A program made the position numbers and the translations under genes. A stretch of DNA of 22,500 nt. Source: Theodoxus fluviatilis. Taxonomy: Eukaryota; Mollusca; Gastropoda; Cycloneritida; Neritidae. The notes beneath the pieces are model-generated. The model saw only the letters and a program-made list of their open reading frames with translations, made no database searches and was not told the origin of the DNA. Below are positions 9,893 to 18,059 of this stretch, one piece after another. Where the stretch lies: positions 1 to 22,500 of the forward strand of contig JAWQFJ010012254.1 in NCBI GenBank assembly GCA_034096865.1. Direction: 5' to 3'. Position 1 is the stretch's first letter; each line of letters opens with the position of its first letter.

Positions 9893-10132
9893 ATAAAAAC
9901 CGCTGGCGCTGAACCTCCAGGTTTTGGCATTTAAAAAAAGATCGGGTTCGAACCCGCAACCTCTCGAGAAAAGAGGGGGAAAACACACACACACATAAAA
10001 ACACAAAAAAGCAGGTCGGGTTCGAACCCACAACCTCTCGAAAAAAGAGAAGAAAAAAAAGTTTCAGCGCAGAATCAAACCTGGTCATGCATGACCAAGA
10101 GTCGAACGCTCTACCAGCTGAGCCATTAGAGA
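9893..10132 (-). mobile_element. tRNA-derived SINE copy C (best preserved)
   Basis: This copy has the most intact head. On - it reads GGCTCAGCTGGTAGAGCG, giving a perfect D-stem (GCTC/GAGC) and a good Pol III A box. The 16-bp palindrome TGGTCATGCATGACCA stands where the anticodon arm should end, followed by a B box. Two further GGGTTCGAACCC modules (about 9953 and 10018) follow. The anticodon stem cannot be drawn, so it is a tRNA-derived SINE and not a tRNA gene. The 3' part runs via the CCAGCGG module into GACA/TGTC repeats. Confidence 0.85.
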
Positions 10133-10421
10133 ATTGATATGACGGAGTGTTTGTAAAGCATGTAAATCCACTTCTAAGCTATCGGCCCAGGAACAATCAA
10201 CCATATATTTTAAACATGATGGATAGGTTCAGGAAGCTCCTATTATGACATGTTTTGCTTTCCTTTGGCATGTCATAGACGCTGAATTAACACTCACACA
10301 GTCACACAGAGGAGGAAGTGTATTATAGATGTTCAACCCAGACATGTGCATTCGTTCTCATTCAGTGATTCACGCACACACCGTGTGTGGTACTGCTACC
10401 GAGTACCGTCACTCTACAAGC

Positions 10422-10998
10422 AACGAGTCAATCCTGTTAACACGATGCATAACTGGTAGGTTTTTAGGCTAGATTCGCTTCGAAAAGTTGCAGAAAATCT
10501 GATGGTGGTAACAATCTGACGGTATAACAAGTTTTGACAAGGAAAAAACCAAGCAACTAATCATTCTGACCGTTGTCAGCCATGTTTGCAGAAGCTCCTG
10601 ATCTCGCTGGAAACAAGATTTCATACACTTGTCGTGGAACCAAACGACGAAAAGAATGACCTGATTTTTCAATACAAACACTGTATTCATTTTGTTGTTT
10701 AGACTGCAAGTGTAACTTTTCTGACTTGCGTTCCACTCAACACATTTTTCACCTAGTGGACATGTACTCGATTAATTGACTTGATTAAATTGAACTGATG
10801 TATTTGATATACATTTGTATTAATCCTGAAAAATTAGGAGATCATACTTTATTCATTCGAGCATTAGTCTTGACAGCGTTCAGCGGACGAAGTAAACATC
10901 AATCTACTTCGACCATAACGTAAGTGCGAGTTGCAGACGAAACTATCACCGTCACATGACACGGCGACGCCAAATGTCAAATTACTGCTATCTTACGG
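10422..10998. repeat. duplicated non-coding block, copy 1
   Basis: Positions 10422-10512 and about 10697-10998 match 15207-15612 with scattered differences. The intervening ~185 bp are absent from the other copy. The right edge (TATCTTACGG) abuts the SAP element fragment at 10999, whereas the other copy continues into different sequence. No gene is recognised inside. Confidence 0.7.
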
Positions 10999-11267
10999 CA
11001 ATCGGCATGGAATCCGACACATACTTTGCCGACGCTTTGGCCCCAAAGTTTCCAAAACTAACAACACCATCGGGCAAAAAACTTCCTGATCCAGTCAGCC
11101 TCAAGACAGGATGGTGTTTGGCAGTGGATTTTTCTGCAGATTTTTGGGATGCAGACCTGTACAACTATTTTGTTTTGAAAATAAGAGTAGTCGTGAACTC
11201 CCCTCCCGAGCTTGTGGCAGCCTGTGGAGTGTCAATCTCCTCACAAAGTCCCTCTCCCCTTGCTTAA
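10999..11267 (+). pseudogene. SAP-element ORF lacking its SAP domain
   Basis: The frame from the AIGMESD residues to the stop at 11265-11267 matches the last ~90 residues of the ORF at 17643-18059, including GKKLPDPVSLKTGWC and DLYNYFVLK. Differences include C to F and T to M changes. The SAP part is gone. An upstream ATG at 10956 happens to be in frame across the junction, which I regard as chance. Confidence 0.6.
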
Positions 11268-11392
11268 CGGACTCACGGTTGAACCTGTGTGTGGCCACTA
11301 CAACACAAGCATGTACAAGGGAATATGCGCTAAACAGGCCGTTTTTAACCGGACTAACACTTTCCTTTGAAACAAGGTTTGACGTGTATATA

Positions 11393-13115
11393 TGTGATGG
11401 TGGTTGGGGGGATGAGTGGGGGTTCACCGTGGTGTTTTTGACACACACTCGTATCAAGAGGACAAGGCAGGTTGGACGATGAGACGTTTATTTACGTACA
11501 CCAAGAAGGCAGACTGAAAATCAATAAAATAAGAAAGTGTCACTATTCAGTCTGAAAATCATTAAACAGTACAAAATGCAAAGACAAAAATAAAACAGAC
11601 ATCACAACATGGGTCACTGACGGGTGCAGAGTAATTGCAAACCATTAGATTGTTTCAATCATCTCAATAACATGATCATGACTTTATGCAAACCATTAGA
11701 CCTTTATTTCACAGGGTCATAAGTGCATGATCATGAGTATCCGTATCACTGCCCAATCAGTGACCAATCACACACACACACACGGCCGAGGACAGCAAAT
11801 ATAATATGCCACAATTAATAACAAAGTTCTACCAAAGCATCATTGAACTTCCAAGTAACTGACTGTACTACAGTGTGCAACACTAAAACAACCTGACCAT
11901 CCTGTGCAACACTATTGCAATAGCTAGAACAAGGTGTTAGCTATACTAGACTCTACTGATCAGAAAACCCACCCGAGTATACTGGGTACCACGATTTCAA
12001 TCTGAACAGCTTAAAATCCCAACACAAGTCACAGGTTGCACTTAGAAATAAAATAACAACAAGACCTAACGTTACACAGATACGTTGGCACATCCTATCA
12101 AGCATGAGCAAAGCACGAGCAATAAATGGCCATATAATCAAACAAGAAAAAGGCCATAAAATGTTTTCCCTCTTACCTGGTGTTTCTGCTACCGCATCGC
12201 GATGTACCGGAGTAACATGCCGCAGGCTCAGTGGAACGTCAATGGCCAGTGCCGGAGGCGTACTGAACCACTGAGCCACACACGCCTGTTTATATTTCCT
12301 CCGCGCGGACTGTATCGGGAACAACCGCTCACATGCACGCACATCGGTGCTGCGAGAGATCCGTTCTAGGCTGTTTTGTGTTTGTTTCCAAACTCTAACA
12401 ATCGCACTCGACATTACTCAGTTGCCAAAACATAAGAGATTATATGTACGGGATGCTGGGAGTGCGATCTTTACAACTATACAAGAATAAGCTCTGCGAG
12501 ACTTCGCGTCTACGAGAATTTAGCAATTTTAGACGTTAAATGTCGGGTGCTTGACGGGGTTTGAACTAACTAAAGTGTAAAATACATGAAGACGGAACTT
12601 ATTTACAAAAGGTTGTATACATAATCATAAAGGGTAAATCACGGCCTTTCTAACGAGCTATAACATGACCCGTTTCCTTACGGATTTACCGAGCAAGAAG
12701 TTAAACGAATTTAACTGACAAATACCACGTCAAACTGGGGTTTCATGCAGAAATCGGCCCGAAATAGCGGCATCAAAATACACATCTATCCACTCTAATT
12801 CAACCAAACTACAATACTAAAGTAGAATACAAGTATATAGGAGCATGCAAAAGTAATGAAAGAAGGGGGGAAAGGGGAGACCGAATGCAGTAAACTAGAT
12901 CATCCTTTTGCCTTCCCACTGCTTACCAAGATTCAAAAATGGTTATCAGGGCACCGGTGACCCAAATTCCTTCCCTCGGCCGCAGCTCAGCGGTCAGGTC
13001 CAATTACACAAAAAATGGTGTGGGATGTAGCCAGCCAAGGCGCAGCTAGCTTCAGTGGTCTAGAGAAGGAGGGACAGACTGGCCCATTTTGTAGCGAGTT
13101 TCACACTCGGCTACA
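11393..13115. mobile_element. 1723-bp TGT...ACA insertion with TATA target duplication
   Basis: Compared with the uninterrupted copy (GACGTGTATATAGTATTCCC at about 18173-18192), this segment is extra. It begins TGTGATGG, ends GGCTACA, and is flanked on both sides by TATA (11389-11392 and 13116-13119), which is present once in the uninterrupted copy. TG...CA ends with a short target duplication are typical of LTR elements, so a solo LTR is one reading. The duplication could also be scored as 5 bp (ATATA). The last 25 bp form a hairpin (GTAGCGAGT with ACTCGGCTAC). No RT, integrase or transposase is visible. It holds a possible exon on - and CA repeats near 11771. Confidence 0.55.
12177..12414 (-). 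CDS. possible first coding exon, unrecognised protein
   Basis: From ATG (12412-12414 on -) an open frame of 79 codons plus one base runs to a strong donor CCAG|GTAAGAG (GT at 12175-12176). The peptide starts MSSAIVRVWKQTQNSLERIS and is rich in arginine. I do not recognise it. The frame stays open past the donor to 11953. Just upstream on - is a CACTCCCAGCATCCCG string, reminiscent of an animal promoter motif. A possible A-box-like GGCTCAGTGGTT lies inside the exon, so a tRNA-derived repeat is an alternative explanation for part of it. It lies within the 1723-bp insertion. Confidence 0.3.
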
Positions 13116-13549
13116 TATAGTATTCCCAGGGCTTGCTCTGGCAGGGCGCACCAATCGCCATATTGTCCTCAGCTCGAACACAAAACGCTTATTTTCATGA
13201 TTACTGACACACAAACATAGGCACCGTACCTAAATAACGTATTAATGTCTCAAAGCACAAAGTAGAGTACATCAATAGTTAATGAATATTGCTACATTAG
13301 TCATATTGAGTTGTGCGTCGAAATCGAATAAAGTCAAAAGTTGGGCTACAGAGTACTCACTACTAGACAGCTTCTCGTGTAACTGTGTAGTTCGGACAGA
13401 AAACTGTTCGCATATGCTTTACCTACTCTCAGGATAAGTTCCTGAGCTAAGTGTTCGCCCAGTCAAAGATATGCCCGGTTAAGAACTATCTTAATGAGTG
13501 ATATCATTATCAGACACATCGACCTGTACATGCAAACAATGGGGATGAA

Positions 13550-13625
13550 CGAACAAACGAATGCATTAATAAATACATAATGACCGACGGAACGAATGAA
13601 TGAATGAAAGAACGAATGGAGCTTT
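13550..13625 (+). repeat. degenerate (GAAT/GAAC)n tetranucleotide tract
   Basis: Short runs of GAACGAAC, GAATGAATGAAT and related units occur here and, identically, in the second copy of the element at about 18615-18685. They are a component of the SAP element. Confidence 0.6.
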
Positions 13626-14265
13626 ACTGCTTATTAGCCTATGACGGCTAGTTAAGACCAATAACAAGAACATAACTGGAGCAAATGAGACTATAAGTAT
13701 AAGAGCGAGTCAAGCCTTGTTTAACTTTTTCACGTTTCGCGTAAGGACTTAAAGGAGACACGATGGGTCTATTCGTAACATCAACAAAAAGGATAAACAA
13801 AGACGAACACGGAAACATGAGGAGGACAGCAACAACAACAATGAATATGCGAGTGCATTTAATGATATTTTTAACGAGTCAATATAGTTTGCGCGAGCTC
13901 TGTTCAATAATCATGTACTGCATTCCTGCAGCAGAAATGCTGAGAACGAGAGACCTAGTTGGCTAGTAGTATTCAAGAGCACGACTACAGTACACTACAC
14001 CGATCCACGCCATTATTTAGTTACATCTGCTTGCAAGCTCGAACCTAGCTTCGTCACTTCATGCCTGCATACTGCGACAATAAACGATCACTTTGCCACG
14101 GTAGCACTGGCAAACATAACAAAAATGAACACCTCTTGGTACTCTCTCACTGCTTTCTGAAGCCAATTTGTTCTGACCAGAGACCACTTTTTGGTTTCTC
14201 CGCGCGAAAGAGCACCAGCGGCAAATACTCCTGATTACCAGCTTCGTTGCAGACCCTAATAAACT

Positions 14266-14638
14266 GTCCTCGCAAATGACGTCACGTTATTGATGACGTC
14301 GCACATGTTGGAATTTCGCCATTCCATCAAATTGCCTACCTCCCCAGGTGTTTTGAAATTCTTCTCCTGGCATATAGGATCGAAATTGTACTTGCAAATG
14401 ACGTAACGTTATTAATGACGTCAAATTTGGCTATTCCGTCAATTGTCATTTCAATCATTTTTCGACCGGTAATTTCGAGAATACGACCTTACAAAACCAC
14501 TTTCTCTTCAAGCCTCGATTCTGAAAATTTGATACATTCAATCGGACCTAACTTCCAGTTAGTGTGCAAAATCTCAAGGAAATCCGTCCAGTAGTTTTTG
14601 AGATATAAGCCGTGGAGTCGGGACAGACAGACAGACAG
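14266..14638 (-). repeat. dispersed tail repeat, long form, copy T4
   Basis: This is the long form of the repeat. Read on +, it starts CTCGCAAATGACGTCACG, contains two diverged copies of the GCAAATGACGTMACGTTATTRATGACGTC unit, and ends (GACA)3-4. It is nearly identical to 16561-16938 and 19332-19708. Two TGACGTCA-type CRE palindromes lie at its start. It is followed by SINE D. Confidence 0.8.
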
Positions 14639-14888
14639 ATAAAAACCGCTGGCGCTGAACCTCCAGGTTTTGGCATATTAAAAAAAAATTGAAAAAGATC
14701 GGGTTTGAACCCGCAACCTCTCGAGAAAAGATGGGGAAAAAACACACATGAACAAAAACACAATAAACCAGGTCGGGTTGGAACCCACAACCTCTCGAAA
14801 AAAGAGAAGAAAAAAGTTTCAGCGCAGAATCGAACCTGGTCATGCATGACCACGAGTCCAATGCTCTACCACACGAGCCATTAGACTT
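14639..14888 (-). mobile_element. tRNA-derived SINE copy D
   Basis: It has the same head-to-tail order as the copy at 9893: GGTAGAGC pseudo-D-arm (left half changed to GGCTCGTGTGG), intact TGGTCATGCATGACCA palindrome, GGTTCGATTC B box, two T-arm-like modules (one GGTTTGAACCC, one GGTTGGAACCC, so both have point changes), CCAGCGG module and GACA junction. Confidence 0.8.
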
Positions 14889-15206
14889 AGAGAATTGATA
14901 TGACACTGAGACAAAAGTTCGCCACCCTAAAGTGGACAATGCTGGTGAAAAAAAAATCTATATTTTCATTTGTTTGTTTGTGTTTCATTCAAGTGTTGTG
15001 TATGAAGTATCTTTATTTATGGATAAAAAGATAATAGTTGTTGTGGGTTTTCTGTAATTCTATGTTAATGCCGACGCTGGACATCTGATGGCGGTTACAG
15101 GAGGACAAAAATGTAAAGCTATTTCTGATTTGAAGAAAAAAATTGCGCGATCGCGTAATGCTGAAAACCAGCAAAATTGAAACGTTCTCCGCCAACTGTG
15201 GAACAG

Positions 15207-15612
15207 AACGAGTCAATCCTGTTAACATGATGCATAACTGGTAGGTTTTTAGGCTAGATTCGCTTCGAAAAGTTGCAGATAATCTGATGGTGTTAGACTG
15301 CAAATGTAACTTTTCTGACTTGCATTCCACTCAACACATTTTTGACTTGGTGGACATGTACTCGATTAATTGACTCGATTAAATTGAACTGATGTATTTG
15401 ATATAAATTTGTATTAATCCTGAAAAATTATGAAATCATACTTCATTCATTCGCGCATTAGTCTTGGCAGCGTTCAGCGGACGAAGTAAACATCAAACTA
15501 CTTGGACCATAACGTCAGAGCGAGTAGCAGACGAAACTATCACCGTCACGTGACACAAACCGGCCAATCAGAAGCGATGACGCCGGATGTGAAATTCCTG
15601 CTATCTTACGGT
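15207..15612. repeat. duplicated non-coding block, copy 2
   Basis: It matches 10422-10512 joined to 10697-10998. The block includes AACGAGTCAATCCTG, the TCGATTAATTGACT region and the CAGACGAAACTATCACCGTCAC end. This copy has an extra CCGGCCAATCAGAAGC with a CCAAT-type box and a CACGTG E-box (about 15548-15553) not present in the other copy. Confidence 0.7.
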
Positions 15613-15930
15613 TGTAATAATCGGACAAAGTCTGAATAATCTGAGAAAGAAACTCGAATTGGTTCATTATTTGTATGAATGCGAGTTTTTTGGTCGACTT
15701 CGGTAAATTTCGCGCTGCCTCGCAGTGATGATTGTATACGAAGCTGTCGTCTGATAGGCGAAAGCGATCCGCGAAGCCAGCGAAGTTTCGACCATGATAT
15801 GAAAGGACAAAATCGCGATAGGTCGTATCAGGGTCGATTAAAAACGCTAAAACGATTGTACTACACAATTGTAGGAAAATGGATGATAGTTCATGAAATT
15901 TGAGTGGTCTTGTACATTTTAGGATACTCA
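15613..15930. other. unassigned DNA with a minus-strand open frame
   Basis: A 138-codon open frame runs on - from about 15931 to 15515. Its middle (NFAGFADRFRLSDDSF) is somewhat protein-like, but I recognise no family. It has no clear splice sites and ends inside the duplicated block. The right part (15881-15984) is a copy of the spacer at 9577-9672. I make no coding call. Confidence 0.3.
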
Positions 15931-16011
15931 AGGTCTATTTCAGGTAAGTTTATTATCGATTCACTGCCACTAGGCCACACGAACAGAACTTGGTAGTACA
16001 TGTACTATTGA

Positions 16012-16152
16012 GTGAGGAGAAGAATTCGTGGTGACCTAATATAGGCTTACAAATTGTACAATGATCTCGTAGACGTGGAGTGGAGCGACTTCTTTAAGTC
16101 ACCAAGTTGTGCCAGTACGAGAAATGCAGACAAAAAGTATTTGTTCAACGTA
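16012..16152 (+). pseudogene. LINE reverse-transcriptase fragment (CR1/L2-like)
   Basis: On + the frame IRGDLI then a TAG (16042-16044, where the related copies have GAG) then AYKLYNDLVDVEWSDFFKSP matches the C-terminal RT region of the minus-strand LINEs at 20197 and 21872. The match includes the RGDLI-AYK motif typical of CR1/L2/Jockey-type proteins. After NAD, one base is missing relative to the other copies, giving a frameshift before the match ends at CAACGTAG. It is a dead ~140-bp fragment in the orientation opposite to those LINEs. Confidence 0.75.
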
Positions 16153-16264
16153 GACGTTCAACATACGAAGGACTCGATTTCGATCTAAAACTGTGTAAAA
16201 GGTTACCCATAATTTCTGCTGTTACGTCAATTGAAATGTAGAGACAGAGAGTTGACACACAGAT

Positions 16265-16551
16265 ATAATTCTTTCTCCTTTACCAGTGTTCTCAAATTCA
16301 GTGTTCATCATTAAACAGCTTCAAAAACAGAATTGACACGATGTTCAAAGACTACATGTACTGTGATGATGTTGGCCACCCGCTGTTGCCACGTATACCG
16401 CTCTCTGCCACTCAGAAGCCACCGGAAGAAAAGTATAGAGATAGTTAGAACTAGGGTAGTAAAAAGTGAGAGTAGCCACAAGTACTGATCAAAAGATCAG
16501 ATAAAGGCCTCGCGGCCTAAGACATCTGAGGACATATCTATCTATCTAAAT
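16265..16551 (+). mobile_element. 3' end of a second LINE family, copy A
   Basis: The frame NSFKNRIDTMFKDYMYCDD from 16314 to a TAG at 16446-16448 matches the expected C-terminal FK-x-LD end of CR1/L2-like RT proteins. It is followed by a short 3' UTR, a TGATCAAAAGATCA hairpin, a second hairpin AGGCCTCGCGGCCT (16504-16517) and an (ATCT)3 tail. Microsatellite tails after a hairpin are characteristic of LINE 3' ends. A near-identical copy lies at 17230. About 22 bp (including a CGATCTTTTAAGATCG palindrome) are missing here relative to that copy. Confidence 0.65.
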
Positions 16552-16560
16552 TCATTCTCT

Positions 16561-16938
16561 GTCCTCGCAAATGACGTCACGTTATTGATGACGTCGCACA
16601 TGTTGGAATTTCGCCATTCCATCAAATTGCCTACCTCCCCAGGTGTTTCGAAATTCTTCTCCTGGCATATAGGATCGAAATTGTACTTGCAAATGACGTA
16701 ACGTTATTAATGACGTCAAATTTGGCTATTCCGTCAATTGTCATTTCAATCATTTTTCGACCGGTAATTTCGAGAATACGACCTTAAAAAACCACTTTTT
16801 CTTCAAGCCTCGATTCTGAAAATTTGATACATTCAATCGGACCTAACTTCCAGTTAGTGTGCAAAATCTCAAGGAAATCCGTCCAGTAGTTTTTGAGATA
16901 TAAGCCGTGGAGTCGGGACAGACAGACAGACAGACAGA
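16561..16938 (-). repeat. dispersed tail repeat, long form, copy T5
   Basis: It is nearly identical to T4 and T6. It follows the (ATCT)n LINE end at 16551 directly and is not separated from it by the SAP element. The junction at about 16559 is therefore the unoccupied equivalent of the SAP insertion site at 17547/19328. It ends with (GACA)4. Confidence 0.8.
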
Positions 16939-17034
16939 TAAAAACCGCTGGCGCTGAACCTCCAGGTTTTGGCATTAAAAAGCCCCCAATAAAGCTGTGA
17001 GGGCCTTCAGTAAACCTGGAGGGATAAAAAACCG
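16939..17034 (-). mobile_element. SINE 3' module fragment with stem-loop
   Basis: It contains the CCGCTGGCGCTGAACCTCC module, an AAGCCCCCAATAAAGCTG linker and a CTTCAGTAAACCTGGAGGG stem-loop, the same order as at 8225-8310. The tRNA-like head is missing. The sequence breaks off where the telomere-type block begins. Confidence 0.65.
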
Positions 17035-17040
17035 AATACA

Positions 17041-17215
17041 GGACGTTTCGTACCATAGTCGTTGTGTACCTCATTTAGTCGATTCATACCTTTTCTACCC
17101 TAACCCTAACCCTAACTCTAATCCTAACCCTAACTCTAACCCTAACCCTAACTCTAACTCTAACCATAACCCTAAAGGGTACGAAACGACTAGGTACAAA
17201 ATGCCCAGGATAACG
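17041..17215. repeat. interstitial telomere-type (CCCTAA)n with inverted flanks
   Basis: Positions 17097-17175 consist of CCCTAA units mixed with CTCTAA variants. The flanks carry CGTTTCGTACC (17044-17054) and its exact complement GGTACGAAACG (17178-17188). On the left, two diverged repeats of the same unit follow (AGTCGTTGTGTACC, AGTCGATTCATACC). CCCTAA is the telomere unit of many metazoans. The repeat is too degenerate and too internal to be a chromosome end. Confidence 0.85.
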
Positions 17216-17229
17216 ACCCGCATCGTAAA

Positions 17230-17546
17230 AAATAATTCTTTCTCCTTTACCAGTGTTCTCAAATTCAGTGTTCGTCATTAAACAGCTTCAAAAACAGAAT
17301 TGACACGATGTTCAAAGACTACATGTACTGTGATGATGTTGGCCACCCGCTGTTGCCACGTATACCACTCTCTGCCACTCATAAGCCACCGGAAGAAAAG
17401 TATAGAGAATAGGCACGATCTTTTAAGATCGTTAGAACTAGGGTAGTAAAAAGTGAGAGTAGCCATAAGTACTGATCAAAAGATCAGATAAAGGCCTCGC
17501 GGCCTAAGACATCTGAGGACATATCTATCTATCTAAATTCATTCTC
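17230..17546 (+). mobile_element. 3' end of a second LINE family, copy B
   Basis: It is a near-identical copy of 16265-16551. The frame NSFKNRID starts at 17281 and ends at TAG 17410-17412 after KYRE. The CGATCTTTTAAGATCG palindrome (17417-17432) is retained. The hairpin AGGCCTCGCGGCCT is at 17492-17505 and (ATCT)3 follows. It is interrupted on the right by the SAP element; its former continuation resumes at 19329. Confidence 0.65.
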
Positions 17547-17642
17547 CTATTAGGGTCTGCAACGGGGGTTGTTGCTTCCCCTGACAAGCTAAGCGCAAGA
17601 GTTATCGCGCCTGCTTGGTCAGTACACTGCATTATTGTAAAT

Positions 17643-18059
17643 ATGGTGGCAATGGACGCTGCAAATTTCGAACGATGGCGTGTGCCGGAATTAAAGCAGT
17701 TCATACGGGAAATGCAACAGCCATTGTCGGGGACGAAAGCAGACCTAATTCAAAGGGTCAAGGGCTGTACTGCTTCGAAGGTAAACAAAGCAATCGGCAC
17801 GGAATCCGACATATACTGTGCCGACGCTTTGGCCCCAAAGTTTCCAAAACTAACAACACCATCGGGCAAAAAACTTCCTGATCCAGTCAGCCTCAAGACA
17901 GGATGGTGTTCGGCAGTGGATTTTTCTGCAGATTTTTGGGATGCAGACCTGTACAACTATTTTGTTTTGAAAATAAGAGTAGTCGTGAACTCCCCTCCCG
18001 AGCTTGTGGCAGCCTGTGGAGTGTCAATCTCCTCACAAAGTCCCTCTCCCCTTGCTTAA
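17643..18059 (+). CDS. SAP-domain protein, possibly a partial gene
   Basis: This 138-codon ORF starts at ATG 17643; a second ATG at codon 4 is an alternative start. Residues about 12-41 fit the SAP fold pattern: WRVPELKQFIRE as the first helix, then a turn, then GTKADLIQRVKG as the second helix with the typical G-x-K-x-x-L-I-x-R. SAP domains bind AT-rich or nuclear matrix DNA. Residues about 60-105 hold PSGKKLPDPVSLKTGW and DLYNYFVLK, which recall the segment after the SAP domain in invertebrate proteins with SWIM/YqaJ-type domains, but that is from memory and unconfirmed. After residue ~107 the reading is serine/valine-rich and may be read-through into an intron. A full-length protein is probably longer. 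The ORF sits about 80 bp inside the left inverted repeat of the element. Confidence 0.6.
   Translation: MVAMDAANFERWRVPELKQFIREMQQPLSGTKADLIQRVKGCTASKVNKAIGTESDIYCADALAPKFPKLTTPSGKKLPDPVSLKTGWCSAVDFSADFWDADLYNYFVLKIRVVVNSPPELVAACGVSISSQSPSPLA

Larger units (their letters stand above)
10999..14261 (+). mobile_element. left-truncated copy of SAP-domain inverted-repeat element
   Basis: Positions 10999-11392 and 13116-14261 match 17791-18184 and 18181-19326 almost base for base. The right inverted repeat CGTTGCAGACCCTAATA is present at 14245-14261. The left ~240 bp, with the left inverted repeat and the SAP domain, are missing. A separate 1723-bp segment interrupts the copy at a TATA. The right flank (AACTGTCCTCGCAAATGACG) is the same as that of the intact copy. 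This favours a segmental duplication of the occupied site over an independent insertion. Confidence 0.7.

Noticed and set aside
10080..10132. tRNA gene on the minus strand
   Set aside because: The A box and D-stem are good, but no anticodon stem or acceptor stem can be drawn. The palindrome replaces that part, and the unit recurs as a SINE.
13763..13966. Conserved 67-aa gene because it is identical at 18828-19031
   Set aside because: The whole surrounding kilobase is equally identical, so the conservation is due to recent duplication.
17097..17175. True chromosome end
   Set aside because: The tract is short, degenerate and flanked on both sides by ordinary repeats.
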